Below, piece by piece: positions 1 to 7,951 of a stretch of DNA of 64,000 nucleotides; within the stretch, counting starts at the first letter, position 1, and every line of letters begins with the position of its first letter. This stretch comes from Flexivirga oryzae (GTDB taxonomy: Bacteria > Actinomycetota > Actinomycetes > Actinomycetales > Dermatophilaceae), in NCBI RefSeq assembly GCF_014190805.1, contig NZ_JACHVQ010000001.1:2666001-2730000 (forward strand), given 5' to 3'. The translations under genes and the position numbers were made by a program. Under the pieces are notes generated by a model. It ran no database searches and had not been told where the DNA came from. It saw only the letters and a list, made by a program, of their open reading frames with translations.

Positions 1-217
1 TGTCGGCGAGCGCATCCCAGTTCCCCCCGAACCACTGGGGCAGGTCGAACGCCTGGCGGCATACCTGCAGGAAGTAGGTCTTGTCGGTGCCGTGCGAGGT
101 GTCCAGCTCGACGATCCGCCAGCCGTTCGCCCGGGCCACGGCGCGGGCCGCGGCCGTGTCGTCGGTGGGGTGCAGCCCGGACACGCCCTGCTCGATGAGA
201 TCGACTGGGGTGGTCAT
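1..217 (-). CDS. Barstar-family ribonuclease inhibitor (3' part cut by window edge)
   Basis: 72 N-terminal residues are visible; the C-terminus lies outside the window. The stretch Lys-Thr-Tyr-Phe followed by FDLPQWFGGNWDALAD is the barstar signature (the barnase inhibitor family has P..fG.NWDAl.D at this place). The ATG overlaps the stop of the upstream ribonuclease gene by 4 bases (ATGA), so the two are translationally coupled. By family knowledge it would bind and block a barnase/RNase Sa-type nuclease in the cytoplasm, and its neighbour is exactly that enzyme. The family call is secure. That the partner is the adjacent nuclease is inference from gene order. Confidence 0.9.
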   Translation of the reverse strand, partial: MTTPVDLIEQGVSGLHPTDDTAAARAVARANGWRIVELDTSHGTDKTYFLQVCRQAFDLPQWFGGNWDALAD

Positions 218-705
218 GACTGCACGATCCTCTGGAAGCTCTCGTAGTGGTCCGAGGTGTAGTAGAGCGTGCCGTCACGGGCGGCGATGATCCGGCGCGC
301 ACCGCGGTCCGCGGAGCCCGGCGTCTCGACGGTGTACTCGTGGTAGTAGCCGGAGGATTCGTGGGGCAGCAGCCGCTCGCGGTTCTGGAAGACCACGCCG
401 TCCTGGTGGTAGGGGAACGGCCCGCCGGCCTTGATCAGCGCCATCGTGGTGCGCGCCTGCGGCGGCAGGTCCGCGACCGCGACGGTCGCCATACCGTCGT
501 CGGCAGGCCCTTGTGAGCCGGACGGGACGACGGTGATCTGCAGCGACTCCGTGGGCGTGGAGGCGCCCGCCGTGCCACCGGACCCAGCCGGTCCCCCCGA
601 GCTGGTCGCGCACCCCGCCAGCAGACAGACCAGCGCGATGAGTACGAGCAGGCCGAACACGCACGGGATGAACAGGTCCCGAATCCGCCTGATCCGATGG
701 AGCAT
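214..705 (-). CDS. Guanyl-specific ribonuclease, RNase Sa/barnase (N1/T1) family, probable lipoprotein
   Basis: 163 residues. The C-terminal ~85 residues follow Streptomyces RNase Sa closely: DLPPQARTTMALI, then GPFPYHQDGVVFQNRE, YYHEYTVETPG and TSDHYESF. The expected catalytic residues are present: Glu123, Arg134/Arg138 and His153. The N-terminus has basic residues, a hydrophobic segment (residues 11-31) and a lipobox-like LLAGC with Cys32. A Gly/Ser/Thr-rich linker follows, so the mature enzyme is probably anchored outside the membrane rather than freely secreted. The two cysteines that form the RNase Sa disulfide are missing. It ends overlapping the barstar start. Plausible roles are extracellular RNA degradation or a contact toxin with cytoplasmic immunity; the sequence does not decide. 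Confidence 0.88.
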   Translation of the reverse strand: MLHRIRRIRDLFIPCVFGLLVLIALVCLLAGCATSSGGPAGSGGTAGASTPTESLQITVVPSGSQGPADDGMATVAVADLPPQARTTMALIKAGGPFPYHQDGVVFQNRERLLPHESSGYYHEYTVETPGSADRGARRIIAARDGTLYYTSDHYESFQRIVQS

Positions 706-787
706 CCCGCCAGGCTAGCCGTGCCCACCCGCATTCCCCGCCAACGACACCGACCACCGCTTCTGCACCGAGCGCCCCGCGCCCTCT

Positions 788-876
788 GATTGACCGGCAC
801 ACCCCTGCATCGAGCGGCATACCAATTTCGTCCAAATCCGTATGCCGCTCGTTCTGTCGGTATGCCGGTCAGTCAA
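788..876 (+). repeat. Left 89-bp inverted flank of the first DUF559 gene
   Basis: The segment reads TTGACCGGCACAC, nine bases, CGAGCGGCATAC, a ~17-base centre, GTATGCCGCTCG, then GTATGCCGGTCAGTCAA. It is therefore a nested double palindrome. About 80% of its 89 positions match the reverse complement of 2021-2109 (18 mismatches counted by hand). It ends six bases before a DnaA-box 9-mer. The two copies enclose the DUF559 gene like terminal inverted repeats. No target-site duplication is evident. Confidence 0.8.
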
Positions 877-881
877 CGGCC

Positions 882-890
882 TGTGGATAA
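882..890 (+). promoter_or_regulatory. Perfect DnaA-box 9-mer upstream of DUF559 gene 1
   Basis: TGTGGATAA, the exact complement of the DnaA-box consensus TTATCCACA, 38 bp before the chosen ATG and just inside the left 89-bp repeat. The same 9-mer lies upstream of three other nuclease-like genes in the window. DnaA binding is inferred only from the consensus. Confidence 0.6.
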
Positions 891-928
891 CCCAATCAAG
901 GCGACCGGACTGGGGCAGGCTCCGGAGG

Positions 929-2044
929 ATGTCAATCGCACACCTCACCACACGGGACCCCCTGGCGCGCTTCGTGATCGATGACCCGCCCGTCGTCAGC
1001 CCGGAAGCACTCGAGGCCGCCCGCCAGGAGCACCTGGAGGGCTGCGCGGACACCGTCCGCTCCCTGCGCGGGCAACTCGTATCAACCTCCGCTGGGCGGC
1101 TTCGACTGGTCGGCGCGACCCACGACACTCCATGGACAAGGCTGCGGCAAGGCACCTTCGCGGCGTGCGACATCGACGTGCTGAAGCTCGATGAGCGACT
1201 GATCCTGATGGCTCTCGCCACGCAGGCCGCGGCGACGACGCGGCGCATCTACGTGCACGGCACTGCAAGGGCGGCCTGGCAGCTGCCGGCAATCGGCCCG
1301 CAAACCGAGCTCGTCGAATTCGCGCGGCCACCCGACGCAACAGGGCGCTCGCCCCAGGCACGGCGCCGGCGCACGGCGATCGCACCCGACGCTGTGGATG
1401 TCGGCGGCCTGTGCGTCACAGGTCTTGAACGGACGATCGTCGATCGTGCGCGCTACGAGAGTTTGGAGTCTGCTGTTGCAATGTCTGATGAGGCGCTTCG
1501 CCGGGGGCTCATTCGGCAGGCGGACGTTCTCAGGCAGATCCAGGCCCTGCCGCAGCGATCACGCGGATGCCGGATGGCAGAGCTGGCTCTGCTACTCGCC
1601 GACGGCAGAGCCGAGTCACCCCTGGAGTCGTTGAGCCGGATGCGCATGTTCCAGCTTGGCCTCCCCAAACCGGAGCTGCAGGCCAAGTTCTACGACGCAG
1701 ATGGGTTCATTGGTCGCGTCGACTTCTTCTGGAAGGAGCTCGGGATCATCGGAGAAGCCGACGGGAAGGCCAAGTACCAGGTCCCCGAAGGCGCCACCGC
1801 CGCGCAGGCGGCGGAGGGGCTGTGGAAGGAGAAGCGTCGGGAAGATCGGTTGCGGCGCCATCCCGACGTCCAGCACCTGGGTCGTTGGGGCTGGGATGAC
1901 GCGATCAACACGTTCACGTTCTCATCCGTGATGACGAACCTCGGGGTCCGCACGATGCAAGATGGGCCCACGTGGCCGGTACCGGAGCGACCACTGCCGC
2001 GAAAATCAGGACACGTTTCTGTGATTGAGCGGCATACCGAGTGA
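929..2044 (+). CDS. AbiEi-type/DUF559 protein (PD-(D/E)XK-like nuclease fold), repeat-bracketed
   Basis: 371 residues from ATG 929. The reading frame is open upstream to 842, but 929 is preceded by GGAGG and lies outside the left repeat. That GGAGG directly abuts the ATG, so the start is not certain. The N-terminal two thirds resemble the actinobacterial AbiEi-like proteins that often precede DUF559 domains. The C-terminus has SPLESLSRMRMFQLGLP, then RVDFF and GEADGKAKY, then RREDRLRRH and RWGWDD. This matches the Glu...Asp...Glu-x-Asp-Gly pattern of the DUF559 (Vsr-related) fold. The last codons and stop lie inside the right 89-bp repeat. Two domain-matched genes occur at 18.5 and 33.5 kb. 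The function is unknown; nuclease activity is inference from the fold. Confidence 0.75.
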   Translation: MSIAHLTTRDPLARFVIDDPPVVSPEALEAARQEHLEGCADTVRSLRGQLVSTSAGRLRLVGATHDTPWTRLRQGTFAACDIDVLKLDERLILMALATQAAATTRRIYVHGTARAAWQLPAIGPQTELVEFARPPDATGRSPQARRRRTAIAPDAVDVGGLCVTGLERTIVDRARYESLESAVAMSDEALRRGLIRQADVLRQIQALPQRSRGCRMAELALLLADGRAESPLESLSRMRMFQLGLPKPELQAKFYDADGFIGRVDFFWKELGIIGEADGKAKYQVPEGATAAQAAEGLWKEKRREDRLRRHPDVQHLGRWGWDDAINTFTFSSVMTNLGVRTMQDGPTWPVPERPLPRKSGHVSVIERHTE

Positions 2045-2109
2045 TTGACCGGCATACGGATCCGACCGAATTCGGTATGCCGCTCAATGCGGGGGTATGC
2101 CGGTCAATG
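2021..2109 (-). repeat. Right 89-bp inverted flank of the first DUF559 gene
   Basis: Two 20-base direct repeats stand side by side (2021-2040 and 2041-2060, 18/20 identical: GTGATTGAGCGGCATACCGA and its GACC variant). They are followed by two inverted versions ending GTATGCCGCTCAAT and GTATGCCGGTCAAT. The whole is the inverted partner of 788-876 at about 80% identity. It contains four GTATGNC/GNCATAC heptamers and overlaps the end of the upstream coding region. Confidence 0.8.
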
Positions 2110-2154
2110 AAAGGGGGCGCGGCGATAGAAGGGTTGACGGCGTGTGGCGGGCGG

Positions 2155-3207
2155 TCAGGCGGAGAGGGCGCGGTTGAGCTCGGCGACGAGGGCCGGGCCG
2201 CGGTAGATGAAGCCGCTGTAGACCTGCACCAGTGACGCGCCGGCGTCGATCAGCGCGCGACCGTCGTCGGCGGTCATCACTCCGCCGACGCCGATCACCG
2301 GTAGCGCGGACGTCGACGCGATCCGCTCGACGACATACCGGGCCCGGCGGGTCAGCGGCGCCCCGCTCAGCCCCCCGGCTTCGGCGGCCAGCGGCAGGTC
2401 GGCCTCCGCGAGCCCGTCCCGGGCGAGGGTGGTGTTGGTCGCGATGACCCCGCTGGCGTCGGCACGCTGTGCCACCTCCAGCACGTCGTCGATCGCCCCG
2501 TCGGTCAGGTCCGGCGCGATCTTGACGAAGATCGGCGTCCGCGAGCGGGCCGCGGTCGCGGTGACCAGCTCCGCGAGCAACTCGGCGAGGGGCTCCTTGT
2601 CCTGCAGGGAGCGGAGCCCCGGCGTGTTCGGGCTGGAGACGTTCACCGCGAAGTAGTCGGCGTACGCGTCGAGGGCGGCCAGACTGCTCAGGTAGTCCTG
2701 GATCGCGTCCTCGACCGGGGTCACCTTGGTCTTGCCGATGCTCACACCGACGGGTATGCCGATCGGCCCGGCGGCCGCGAGGCGGTCGGCCAGCGCCTGG
2801 GCGCCCTCGTTGTTGAAACCCATCCGATTGATGAGCGCGTCGCTGCTGCGCAACCGGAACAGCCGTGGCTGCGGGTTGCCCGGCTGTGCCTCGGCAGTGA
2901 CCGTGCCCAGCTCGATGTGCCCGAATCCCAGGTGTTCCCAGACCTTCAGGCCGACACCGTCCTTGTCGACGCCTGCCGCCAGCCCGACCCGGCCGGGGAA
3001 CCGGACGCCGGCGACCTCGACAGGAGCGGACGGCCTCGGCAGCATCGGGTCGATCGCTCGGAGGGCGCCGGGGTGGTCGCCGAGCCGGGCCATCCGGCGA
3101 AGGGTCTGGTGGTGAGCCGCCTCGGCATCGCCACCGCCGATACGGAAGAGCAGCGGTCGCAGGGCGTTCCGGTAACCGGTGTTGAGCGCCCAGGTCGGGA
3201 GTGCCAT
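2155..3207 (-). CDS. pyrD: Dihydroorotate dehydrogenase (quinone), class 2
   Basis: 350 residues, the normal length for membrane-associated, quinone-dependent PyrD. It oxidises dihydroorotate to orotate in pyrimidine synthesis using FMN. Family motifs are GLAAGVDKDG (~80), the NRMGFNNEG loop, VNVSSPNTPGLR with the catalytic Ser of class 2 enzymes, FVKIAPDL, and TNTTL. The C-terminal FMN phosphate loop GVGGVMTADD is followed by LVQVYSGFIYRGP. The N-terminal helical extension typical of class 2 is present. It starts 2 bp after the manC stop and is probably co-transcribed with it. Confidence 0.97.
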   Translation of the reverse strand: MALPTWALNTGYRNALRPLLFRIGGGDAEAAHHQTLRRMARLGDHPGALRAIDPMLPRPSAPVEVAGVRFPGRVGLAAGVDKDGVGLKVWEHLGFGHIELGTVTAEAQPGNPQPRLFRLRSSDALINRMGFNNEGAQALADRLAAAGPIGIPVGVSIGKTKVTPVEDAIQDYLSSLAALDAYADYFAVNVSSPNTPGLRSLQDKEPLAELLAELVTATAARSRTPIFVKIAPDLTDGAIDDVLEVAQRADASGVIATNTTLARDGLAEADLPLAAEAGGLSGAPLTRRARYVVERIASTSALPVIGVGGVMTADDGRALIDAGASLVQVYSGFIYRGPALVAELNRALSA

Positions 3208-3209
3208 GT

Positions 3210-4310
3210 TCAGGTGAGCTCCGCCCGGCCACCGGCCTTGAGGCGTTCCACCACACTCTTGACGTCCTGGGCACGCTCGCGCTTGGTGACCAGCAGCGCG
3301 TCCGGCGTGTCGACCACGATGATGTCGCTCACGCCGAGCGTCACCACGACCCGGCCGGAGCGCGGTGCGATCACGCCGCTGGTGTCCTCGGCCACCACGT
3401 ACGCGGCGTTCCCGAGCACCTTGACGCCGTCCTCGGTGTCGGCGAGCAGCGCGCCGAGGGAGTCGAAGTCACCGACGTCGTCCCAGTCGAACTCGCCGGG
3501 TATCACCGCGACCCGCCCATCCGCGGCGGCAGGCTCGGCGAGCGCGTTGTCGATCGAGATCTCGGTGAGTCGCGGCCACAACTCGGTGAGCCGCAGCGGG
3601 TTGTTCGCGATCGACCGCAGGTCGCTGGCCAGTCCGGGCTGGTACTGGTCCAGCATGTCGAGCAGGACGCTCGCCTGGAAGACGAACATGCCCGCGTTCC
3701 AGCGGTATCGGCCGCTGGCGAGGTAGGAGCGGGCGGTGTCCGCGTCGGGCTTCTCGACGAACGACTCGACACCGCGCGCGTGCGGGGCACCGTCGACGTC
3801 GAGTGGGTCGCCGAGTCTGATGTAGCCGAAACCCGTTGCCGGTCCTGTCGGTTCGATGCCGATCGTGACCAGCCGGCCGGTCCGGGCTACGGCAACGGCC
3901 TCTCGGACACTGCACCGGAAGGACTCGTCGTCGCGTATCACGTGGTCCGCGGCGAAGGAGCCGATCACGGCGTCGGGGTCGCGCTGCTCCAGGATCGCGG
4001 CCGCCAACCCGATGGCGGGCATGGACTCCCGCGGCGACGGCTCCACCAGCAGCGAGTCGATGCCGAGGTCGGGAAGCTGCTGCCGCACCTCGGGTGCGTG
4101 CCGCAGACCCGTGGCGATCAGCAGTCGGTCCTCGGACAGCGGCGCGAGCCGATCCACCGTGCCCTGCAGCAGCGACCACCCGGACCCGGTGAGGTCGTGC
4201 AGGAACTTCGGCGACCCCGACCGGGACAGGGGCCACAGCCGGGTCCCCGAGCCACCCGCGGGAATGACCGTCCAGAACCCCTCGATGGGGCCGCTCTCCT
4301 GCGTCGACAT
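3210..4310 (-). CDS. manC: Mannose-1-phosphate guanylyltransferase
   Basis: 366 residues from ATG 4310; the open frame extends further, but the conserved part begins just after this Met. It makes GDP-mannose from mannose-1-phosphate and GTP. The nucleotidyltransferase signature is GGSGTRLWPLSR near residue 18, followed by PKF. FAADHVI, GFGYIRLG, FVEKPD, RWNAGMFVF and GEFDWDDVGDF complete the family pattern. It lacks the phosphomannose isomerase domain of type II bifunctional enzymes. GDP-mannose would feed mannosylated lipids or glycans. It is upstream of pyrD in a two-gene unit. Confidence 0.92.
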   Translation of the reverse strand: MSTQESGPIEGFWTVIPAGGSGTRLWPLSRSGSPKFLHDLTGSGWSLLQGTVDRLAPLSEDRLLIATGLRHAPEVRQQLPDLGIDSLLVEPSPRESMPAIGLAAAILEQRDPDAVIGSFAADHVIRDDESFRCSVREAVAVARTGRLVTIGIEPTGPATGFGYIRLGDPLDVDGAPHARGVESFVEKPDADTARSYLASGRYRWNAGMFVFQASVLLDMLDQYQPGLASDLRSIANNPLRLTELWPRLTEISIDNALAEPAAADGRVAVIPGEFDWDDVGDFDSLGALLADTEDGVKVLGNAAYVVAEDTSGVIAPRSGRVVVTLGVSDIIVVDTPDALLVTKRERAQDVKSVVERLKAGGRAELT

Positions 4311-4386
4311 GGGCCTGAGGTTAATGCACGGCGCTCGGCGAACACCCACCACACCGGCAGAACCGATCGGGCGGACGGCATACCCG

Positions 4387-4424
4387 GAGCGGGCCGGCCA
4401 GGAGATCCCCCGGCCGGCCCGCTC
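4387..4424 (-). terminator. Stem-loop terminator after sdhCAB
   Basis: A perfect 13-bp GC-rich stem (GAGCGGGCCGGCC against its complement) with a 12-base loop sits 25 bp beyond the sdhB stop. It is most likely the end of the sdhCAB transcript. No clear U-tract, as is usual in high-GC actinobacteria. Confidence 0.6.
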
Positions 4425-4448
4425 GCTGTCGTATGACGAGACCTGCGA

Positions 4449-5183
4449 TCAGCGCTTCGCCCGCAGGAAGTCGTGGTTGAGCTGGTTGATGACGTCCAGC
4501 GGGATCTCCTTGGGGCAGGCGGCGGAGCACTCACCGAGGTTCTGGCAGCCACCGAAGTCCTCGGCGTCGTGCTGGTTGAGCATCTTCACCACGCGCGAGT
4601 CCCGCTCGGCCTGTCCCTGCGGCAGCTCGCCGAGGTGGCTGATCTTGGCGCCGAGGAACAGCATGCCGGAGGCGTTCGGGCACGCGGCCACGCACGCACC
4701 GCAGCCGATACAGGTCGCCACGTCGAAGGCGCGGTCCGCCTTGTGCTTCTGCACCTGCAGGTTGTTCGCCTCCGGTGCGGCACCGGTGTTGACCGAGATG
4801 TAGCCACCGGCCTGGATGATCCGGTCGAACGCCGACCGGTCCACGATCAGGTCGCGCACCAGCGGGAACGCCTCGGCCCGCCACGGCTCGATGGTGATCG
4901 TGTCGCCGTCGGAGAAGGAGCGCATGTGCAGCTGGCAGGTCGTGGTGACCTCCGGGCCGTGCGCCTGACCGTTGATCATCAGCGAACACATGCCGCAGAT
5001 GCCCTCGCGACAGTCGGAGTCGAACGCCACGGGCTCCTCGCCCTTGCCGATCAGCTCCTCGTTGAGCACGTCGAGCATCTCCAGGAACGACATGTCCTCG
5101 GTGATGTCCGTGACCGGATAGGTAGCCAGCTCGCCCTGAGCGTCGGGCCCGGCCTGGCGCCAGATTTTCAGTGTGAGATTCAT
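4449..5183 (-). CDS. sdhB: Succinate dehydrogenase iron-sulfur subunit
   Basis: 244 residues. It carries electrons from SdhA to the membrane subunit through three Fe-S clusters. The cysteine sets are all visible: CREGICGMC with a later TTCQLHM for [2Fe-2S], CIGCGACVAACP for [4Fe-4S], and CQNLGECSAACPKEIP for [3Fe-4S]. The length and the CIGCGACVAACP pattern match the menaquinone-linked (type B, actinobacterial/Bacteroidetes-like) enzymes. Its ATG follows the sdhA stop with no gap, so it is the last gene of sdhCAB. Confidence 0.96.
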   Translation of the reverse strand: MNLTLKIWRQAGPDAQGELATYPVTDITEDMSFLEMLDVLNEELIGKGEEPVAFDSDCREGICGMCSLMINGQAHGPEVTTTCQLHMRSFSDGDTITIEPWRAEAFPLVRDLIVDRSAFDRIIQAGGYISVNTGAAPEANNLQVQKHKADRAFDVATCIGCGACVAACPNASGMLFLGAKISHLGELPQGQAERDSRVVKMLNQHDAEDFGGCQNLGECSAACPKEIPLDVINQLNHDFLRAKR

Positions 5184-7163
5184 TTACTTGTAGCTCCGTT
5201 GCTTGAGCTGGATGAAGTTGAAGATGAGGTCCTCCTTGTGCAGGACGGGCGGCTCGTAGCTGCCCTCACTGCCGCCGGCGAACTCCCAGGCCGCGACATA
5301 CGCGAACTTCTCGTCGTCGCGCAGCGCCTCGCCGTCCTCGGTCTGCGACTCGGAGCGGAAGTGGCAGCCGCAGGATTCGGAGCGGTGCAGCGCGTCGATG
5401 AACATCAGCTCGGCAAGCTCGAAGAAGTCGGCCACCCGGCCGGCCTTCTCCAGCGACTGGTTGAGCGTGTCGGCCGAGCCAGGCACCTTGACGTTGCGCC
5501 AGAACTCCTGGCGCAACGACCGCACGAGGTCGATGCCCTTGCGCAGGCCGGCGTCGTTGCGCTCCATGCCGCAGTACTCCCAGACGATGTGCCCGAGCTC
5601 CTTGTGGAAGGAGTCGACGGTGCGGTCGCCGTTGATCGACAGCAGCTTGTCGATGCGGTCCTCGACGGACTTGCGGGCCTCCAACACCTCCGGGGCGTCC
5701 TCGGCGACGGGCTCGAACGGGCCCTGCGCCAGGTAGTCGCGGATGGTGTTGGGCAGCACGAAGTAGCCGTCCGACAGGCACTGCATCAGTGACGACGCGC
5801 CGAGCCGGTTGGCACCGTGGTCGGAGAAGTTGGCCTCACCGGCCGCGAACAGGCCGGGGATGGTGGTCTCCAGGCCGTAGTCGACCCACAGGCCGCCCAT
5901 CGTGTAGTGCACCGCGGGGTAGATGCGCATCGGCACCTCGTACGGGTTCTCCCCCGTGATCCGCTGGTACATGTCGAACAGGTTGCCGTACTTGGTCTTG
6001 ACCGCGTCCCGGCCCATGCGCTTGATCGCGTCGGCGAAGTCGAGGTAGACGCCGCGCCGGAAGTCGCCGACGAGCGGGCCGACGCCGCGGCCCTCGTCGC
6101 AGACGACCTTGGCCTGCCGGCTACCGATGTCACGCGGCACCAGGTTGCCGAACGAGGGGTACTTGCGCTCCAGGTAGTAGTCGCGGTCCTCTTCGGGGAT
6201 GTTGCGCGGGTCCTTCTCGCAGTCCTCCCTGCGCTTGGGCACCCAGATGCGCCCGTCGTTGCGGAGCGACTCGCTCATCAGGGTCAGCTTGGACTGGTAG
6301 TCGCCGGCGACCGGGATGCAGGTCGGGTGGATCTGCGTGTAGCACGGGTTGGCGAAGTAGGCGCCCTTGCGGTGCGCGCGCCAGGTCGCGGTGACGTTGC
6401 AGCCCATCGCGTTGGTCGACAGGAAGAACACGTTGCCGTAGCCACCGCTGGCCAGGACCACCACGTCGGCCAGGTGCGTCTCGATCTCGCCGGTGACCAT
6501 GTCACGCGCGATGATCCCGCGGGCCTTGCCGTCGACGATGATCACTTCGAGCATCTCGTGGCGGGTGAACTGCTCGACCGTGCCGGCAGCGACCTGGCGC
6601 TCCATCGCCTGGTAGGCGCCGATCAACAGTTGCTGGCCGGTCTGGCCGCGTGCGTAGAAGGTGCGGGCCACCTGCACACCGCCGAACGAGCGGTTGTCGA
6701 GGAGGCCGCCGTAGTCGCGGGCGAAGGGCACGCCCTGCGCCACGCACTGGTCGATGATGTTGGCGCTGACCTCGGCCAGTCGGTAGGAGTTGGACTCCCG
6801 GGAGCGGTAGTCGCCGCCCTTGACCGTGTCGTAGAAGAGCCGGTAGATCGAGTCGCCGTCGTCGTTGTAGTTCTTGGCGGCGTTGATACCGCCCTGGGCG
6901 GCCACCGAGTGGGCACGCCGTGGCGAGTCCTGGTAGCAGAAGGACTTCACGTGGTAGCCGGCCTCGCCGAGCGTGGCGGCGGCCGCACCACCGGCCAGGC
7001 CGGTGCCGACTATGATGATGGAGAGCTTGCGGCGGTTGGTCGGGTTGACCAGCTTGTTCTCGAACTTCGCCTTGGTCCACATCTCCGCGACGGGGACCTT
7101 GGGGGCCTTGGTGTCCTCGATCTGGTCGCCGAGCGCGTAGAGGTTGTCGATGAGTTCAGGCAT
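5184..7163 (-). CDS. sdhA: Succinate dehydrogenase flavoprotein subunit
   Basis: 659 residues, the length of the longer SdhA of menaquinone-linked complexes. The FAD-binding motif IIVGTGLAGGAAAATLGEAG sits near residue 49. RRAHSVAAQGGINAAKN contains the His for covalent FAD attachment. Catalytic-site segments include HPTCIPV, DIGSRQAKVVCDEGRG, YTMGGLWVDY, LFAAGEANFSDHGANRLG and CGCHFRSES near the end. It oxidises succinate to fumarate in the TCA cycle. It sits between sdhC (10 bp upstream) and sdhB (abutting). Confidence 0.97.
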   Translation of the reverse strand: MPELIDNLYALGDQIEDTKAPKVPVAEMWTKAKFENKLVNPTNRRKLSIIIVGTGLAGGAAAATLGEAGYHVKSFCYQDSPRRAHSVAAQGGINAAKNYNDDGDSIYRLFYDTVKGGDYRSRESNSYRLAEVSANIIDQCVAQGVPFARDYGGLLDNRSFGGVQVARTFYARGQTGQQLLIGAYQAMERQVAAGTVEQFTRHEMLEVIIVDGKARGIIARDMVTGEIETHLADVVVLASGGYGNVFFLSTNAMGCNVTATWRAHRKGAYFANPCYTQIHPTCIPVAGDYQSKLTLMSESLRNDGRIWVPKRREDCEKDPRNIPEEDRDYYLERKYPSFGNLVPRDIGSRQAKVVCDEGRGVGPLVGDFRRGVYLDFADAIKRMGRDAVKTKYGNLFDMYQRITGENPYEVPMRIYPAVHYTMGGLWVDYGLETTIPGLFAAGEANFSDHGANRLGASSLMQCLSDGYFVLPNTIRDYLAQGPFEPVAEDAPEVLEARKSVEDRIDKLLSINGDRTVDSFHKELGHIVWEYCGMERNDAGLRKGIDLVRSLRQEFWRNVKVPGSADTLNQSLEKAGRVADFFELAELMFIDALHRSESCGCHFRSESQTEDGEALRDDEKFAYVAAWEFAGGSEGSYEPPVLHKEDLIFNFIQLKQRSYK

Positions 7164-7173
7164 CTGGCAGTCC

Positions 7174-7923
7174 TTACTTGATTCCGCCGAAGGCGATGGC
7201 GAGCGGTGGTATGACGAAACCGACCGCGACGATCAGGGCGACGACGATGGCGACACCGTTGGCGATGACCCGGGCGCGCGGTGTCGGCGTGAAGCCGAGC
7301 GTCTGGGACGCGCTCCAGATGCCGTGCCGCAGGTGCATCCCGAGGGCGATCATCGCCAGCACGTAGATGAGCGTCACCCACCAGACGTTGAAGCTGTGCA
7401 CGACCAGCTCGTAGGGGTCGTGCGTGATCGCCGCGGTGTTGCCGCCGCTGCCGACGTTGAACTTGACGATGGTGAACTGCAGCAGGTGCCAGATCACGAA
7501 GAGCAGGAGGAACAGGCCACCCCAGCGCATCCACCTGCTCGAGATGGACTGCGCGATGGACTTCCTCATCACATAGCGCTGCGGCCGGGCCGCCTTGGCG
7601 CGCTTCCACAGCGCGGCCGCGCTGTAGGCGTGGAGCACGACGCTGACGCCGAGGATGATTTCCATGATGGTGAGGAACCCGTGCCTCGGGAGCATCGGCT
7701 CGCCGATGGTCCGCAGGTGCTCCGAGTACTCATTGAAGGCCAGGTGCCCGGCGAACAGCTTGTAGAGATTGCCGTACATGTGCGCAATCACGAAAAGCAC
7801 GAAGATGAAGCCGGTCACAGCCATCAGGACCTTGAGGAAGACCGTGCTTCCTGCTTTGCCGGTGCGGGTGCGAGGCGGCTTGGAGACGGTTGAGGTAGCC
7901 ACGGCGCTCAGCGTACGCCGCAA
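7174..7923 (-). CDS. sdhC: Succinate dehydrogenase cytochrome b subunit
   Basis: 249 residues with five hydrophobic segments (~27-49, 82-102, 132-152, 176-196, 222-242). Conserved His residues are found at IAHMYGN, VLHAYSA, IWHLLQF, VVHSFNV and MHLRHGIW, as expected for the diheme, single-subunit anchor of menaquinone SDH. No sdhD follows, consistent with this type. The first codon of the frame is TTG (7923) with AAGG upstream; a GTG at 7902 is an equally possible start. First gene of the operon; its promoter must lie within the preceding 2H phosphoesterase gene, 28 bp upstream. Confidence 0.94.
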   Translation of the reverse strand: MRRTLSAVATSTVSKPPRTRTGKAGSTVFLKVLMAVTGFIFVLFVIAHMYGNLYKLFAGHLAFNEYSEHLRTIGEPMLPRHGFLTIMEIILGVSVVLHAYSAAALWKRAKAARPQRYVMRKSIAQSISSRWMRWGGLFLLLFVIWHLLQFTIVKFNVGSGGNTAAITHDPYELVVHSFNVWWVTLIYVLAMIALGMHLRHGIWSASQTLGFTPTPRARVIANGVAIVVALIVAVGFVIPPLAIAFGGIK

Positions 7924-7951
7924 AGTACCTTGATATCGAGATAAGGTTTAC

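Noticed and set aside
842..928. N-terminal extension of DUF559 gene 1
   Set aside because: It reads through the left repeat and the DnaA box; the ATG at 929 outside both is more plausible.
5817..7181. Long open frame opposite sdhA, and similar long frames opposite sdhB, purH, sucC, pcrA and the cyclases
   Set aside because: Typical antisense frames of GC-rich genes: Val/Leu/Asp/Arg-rich translations without family motifs, fully overlapped by recognised genes.
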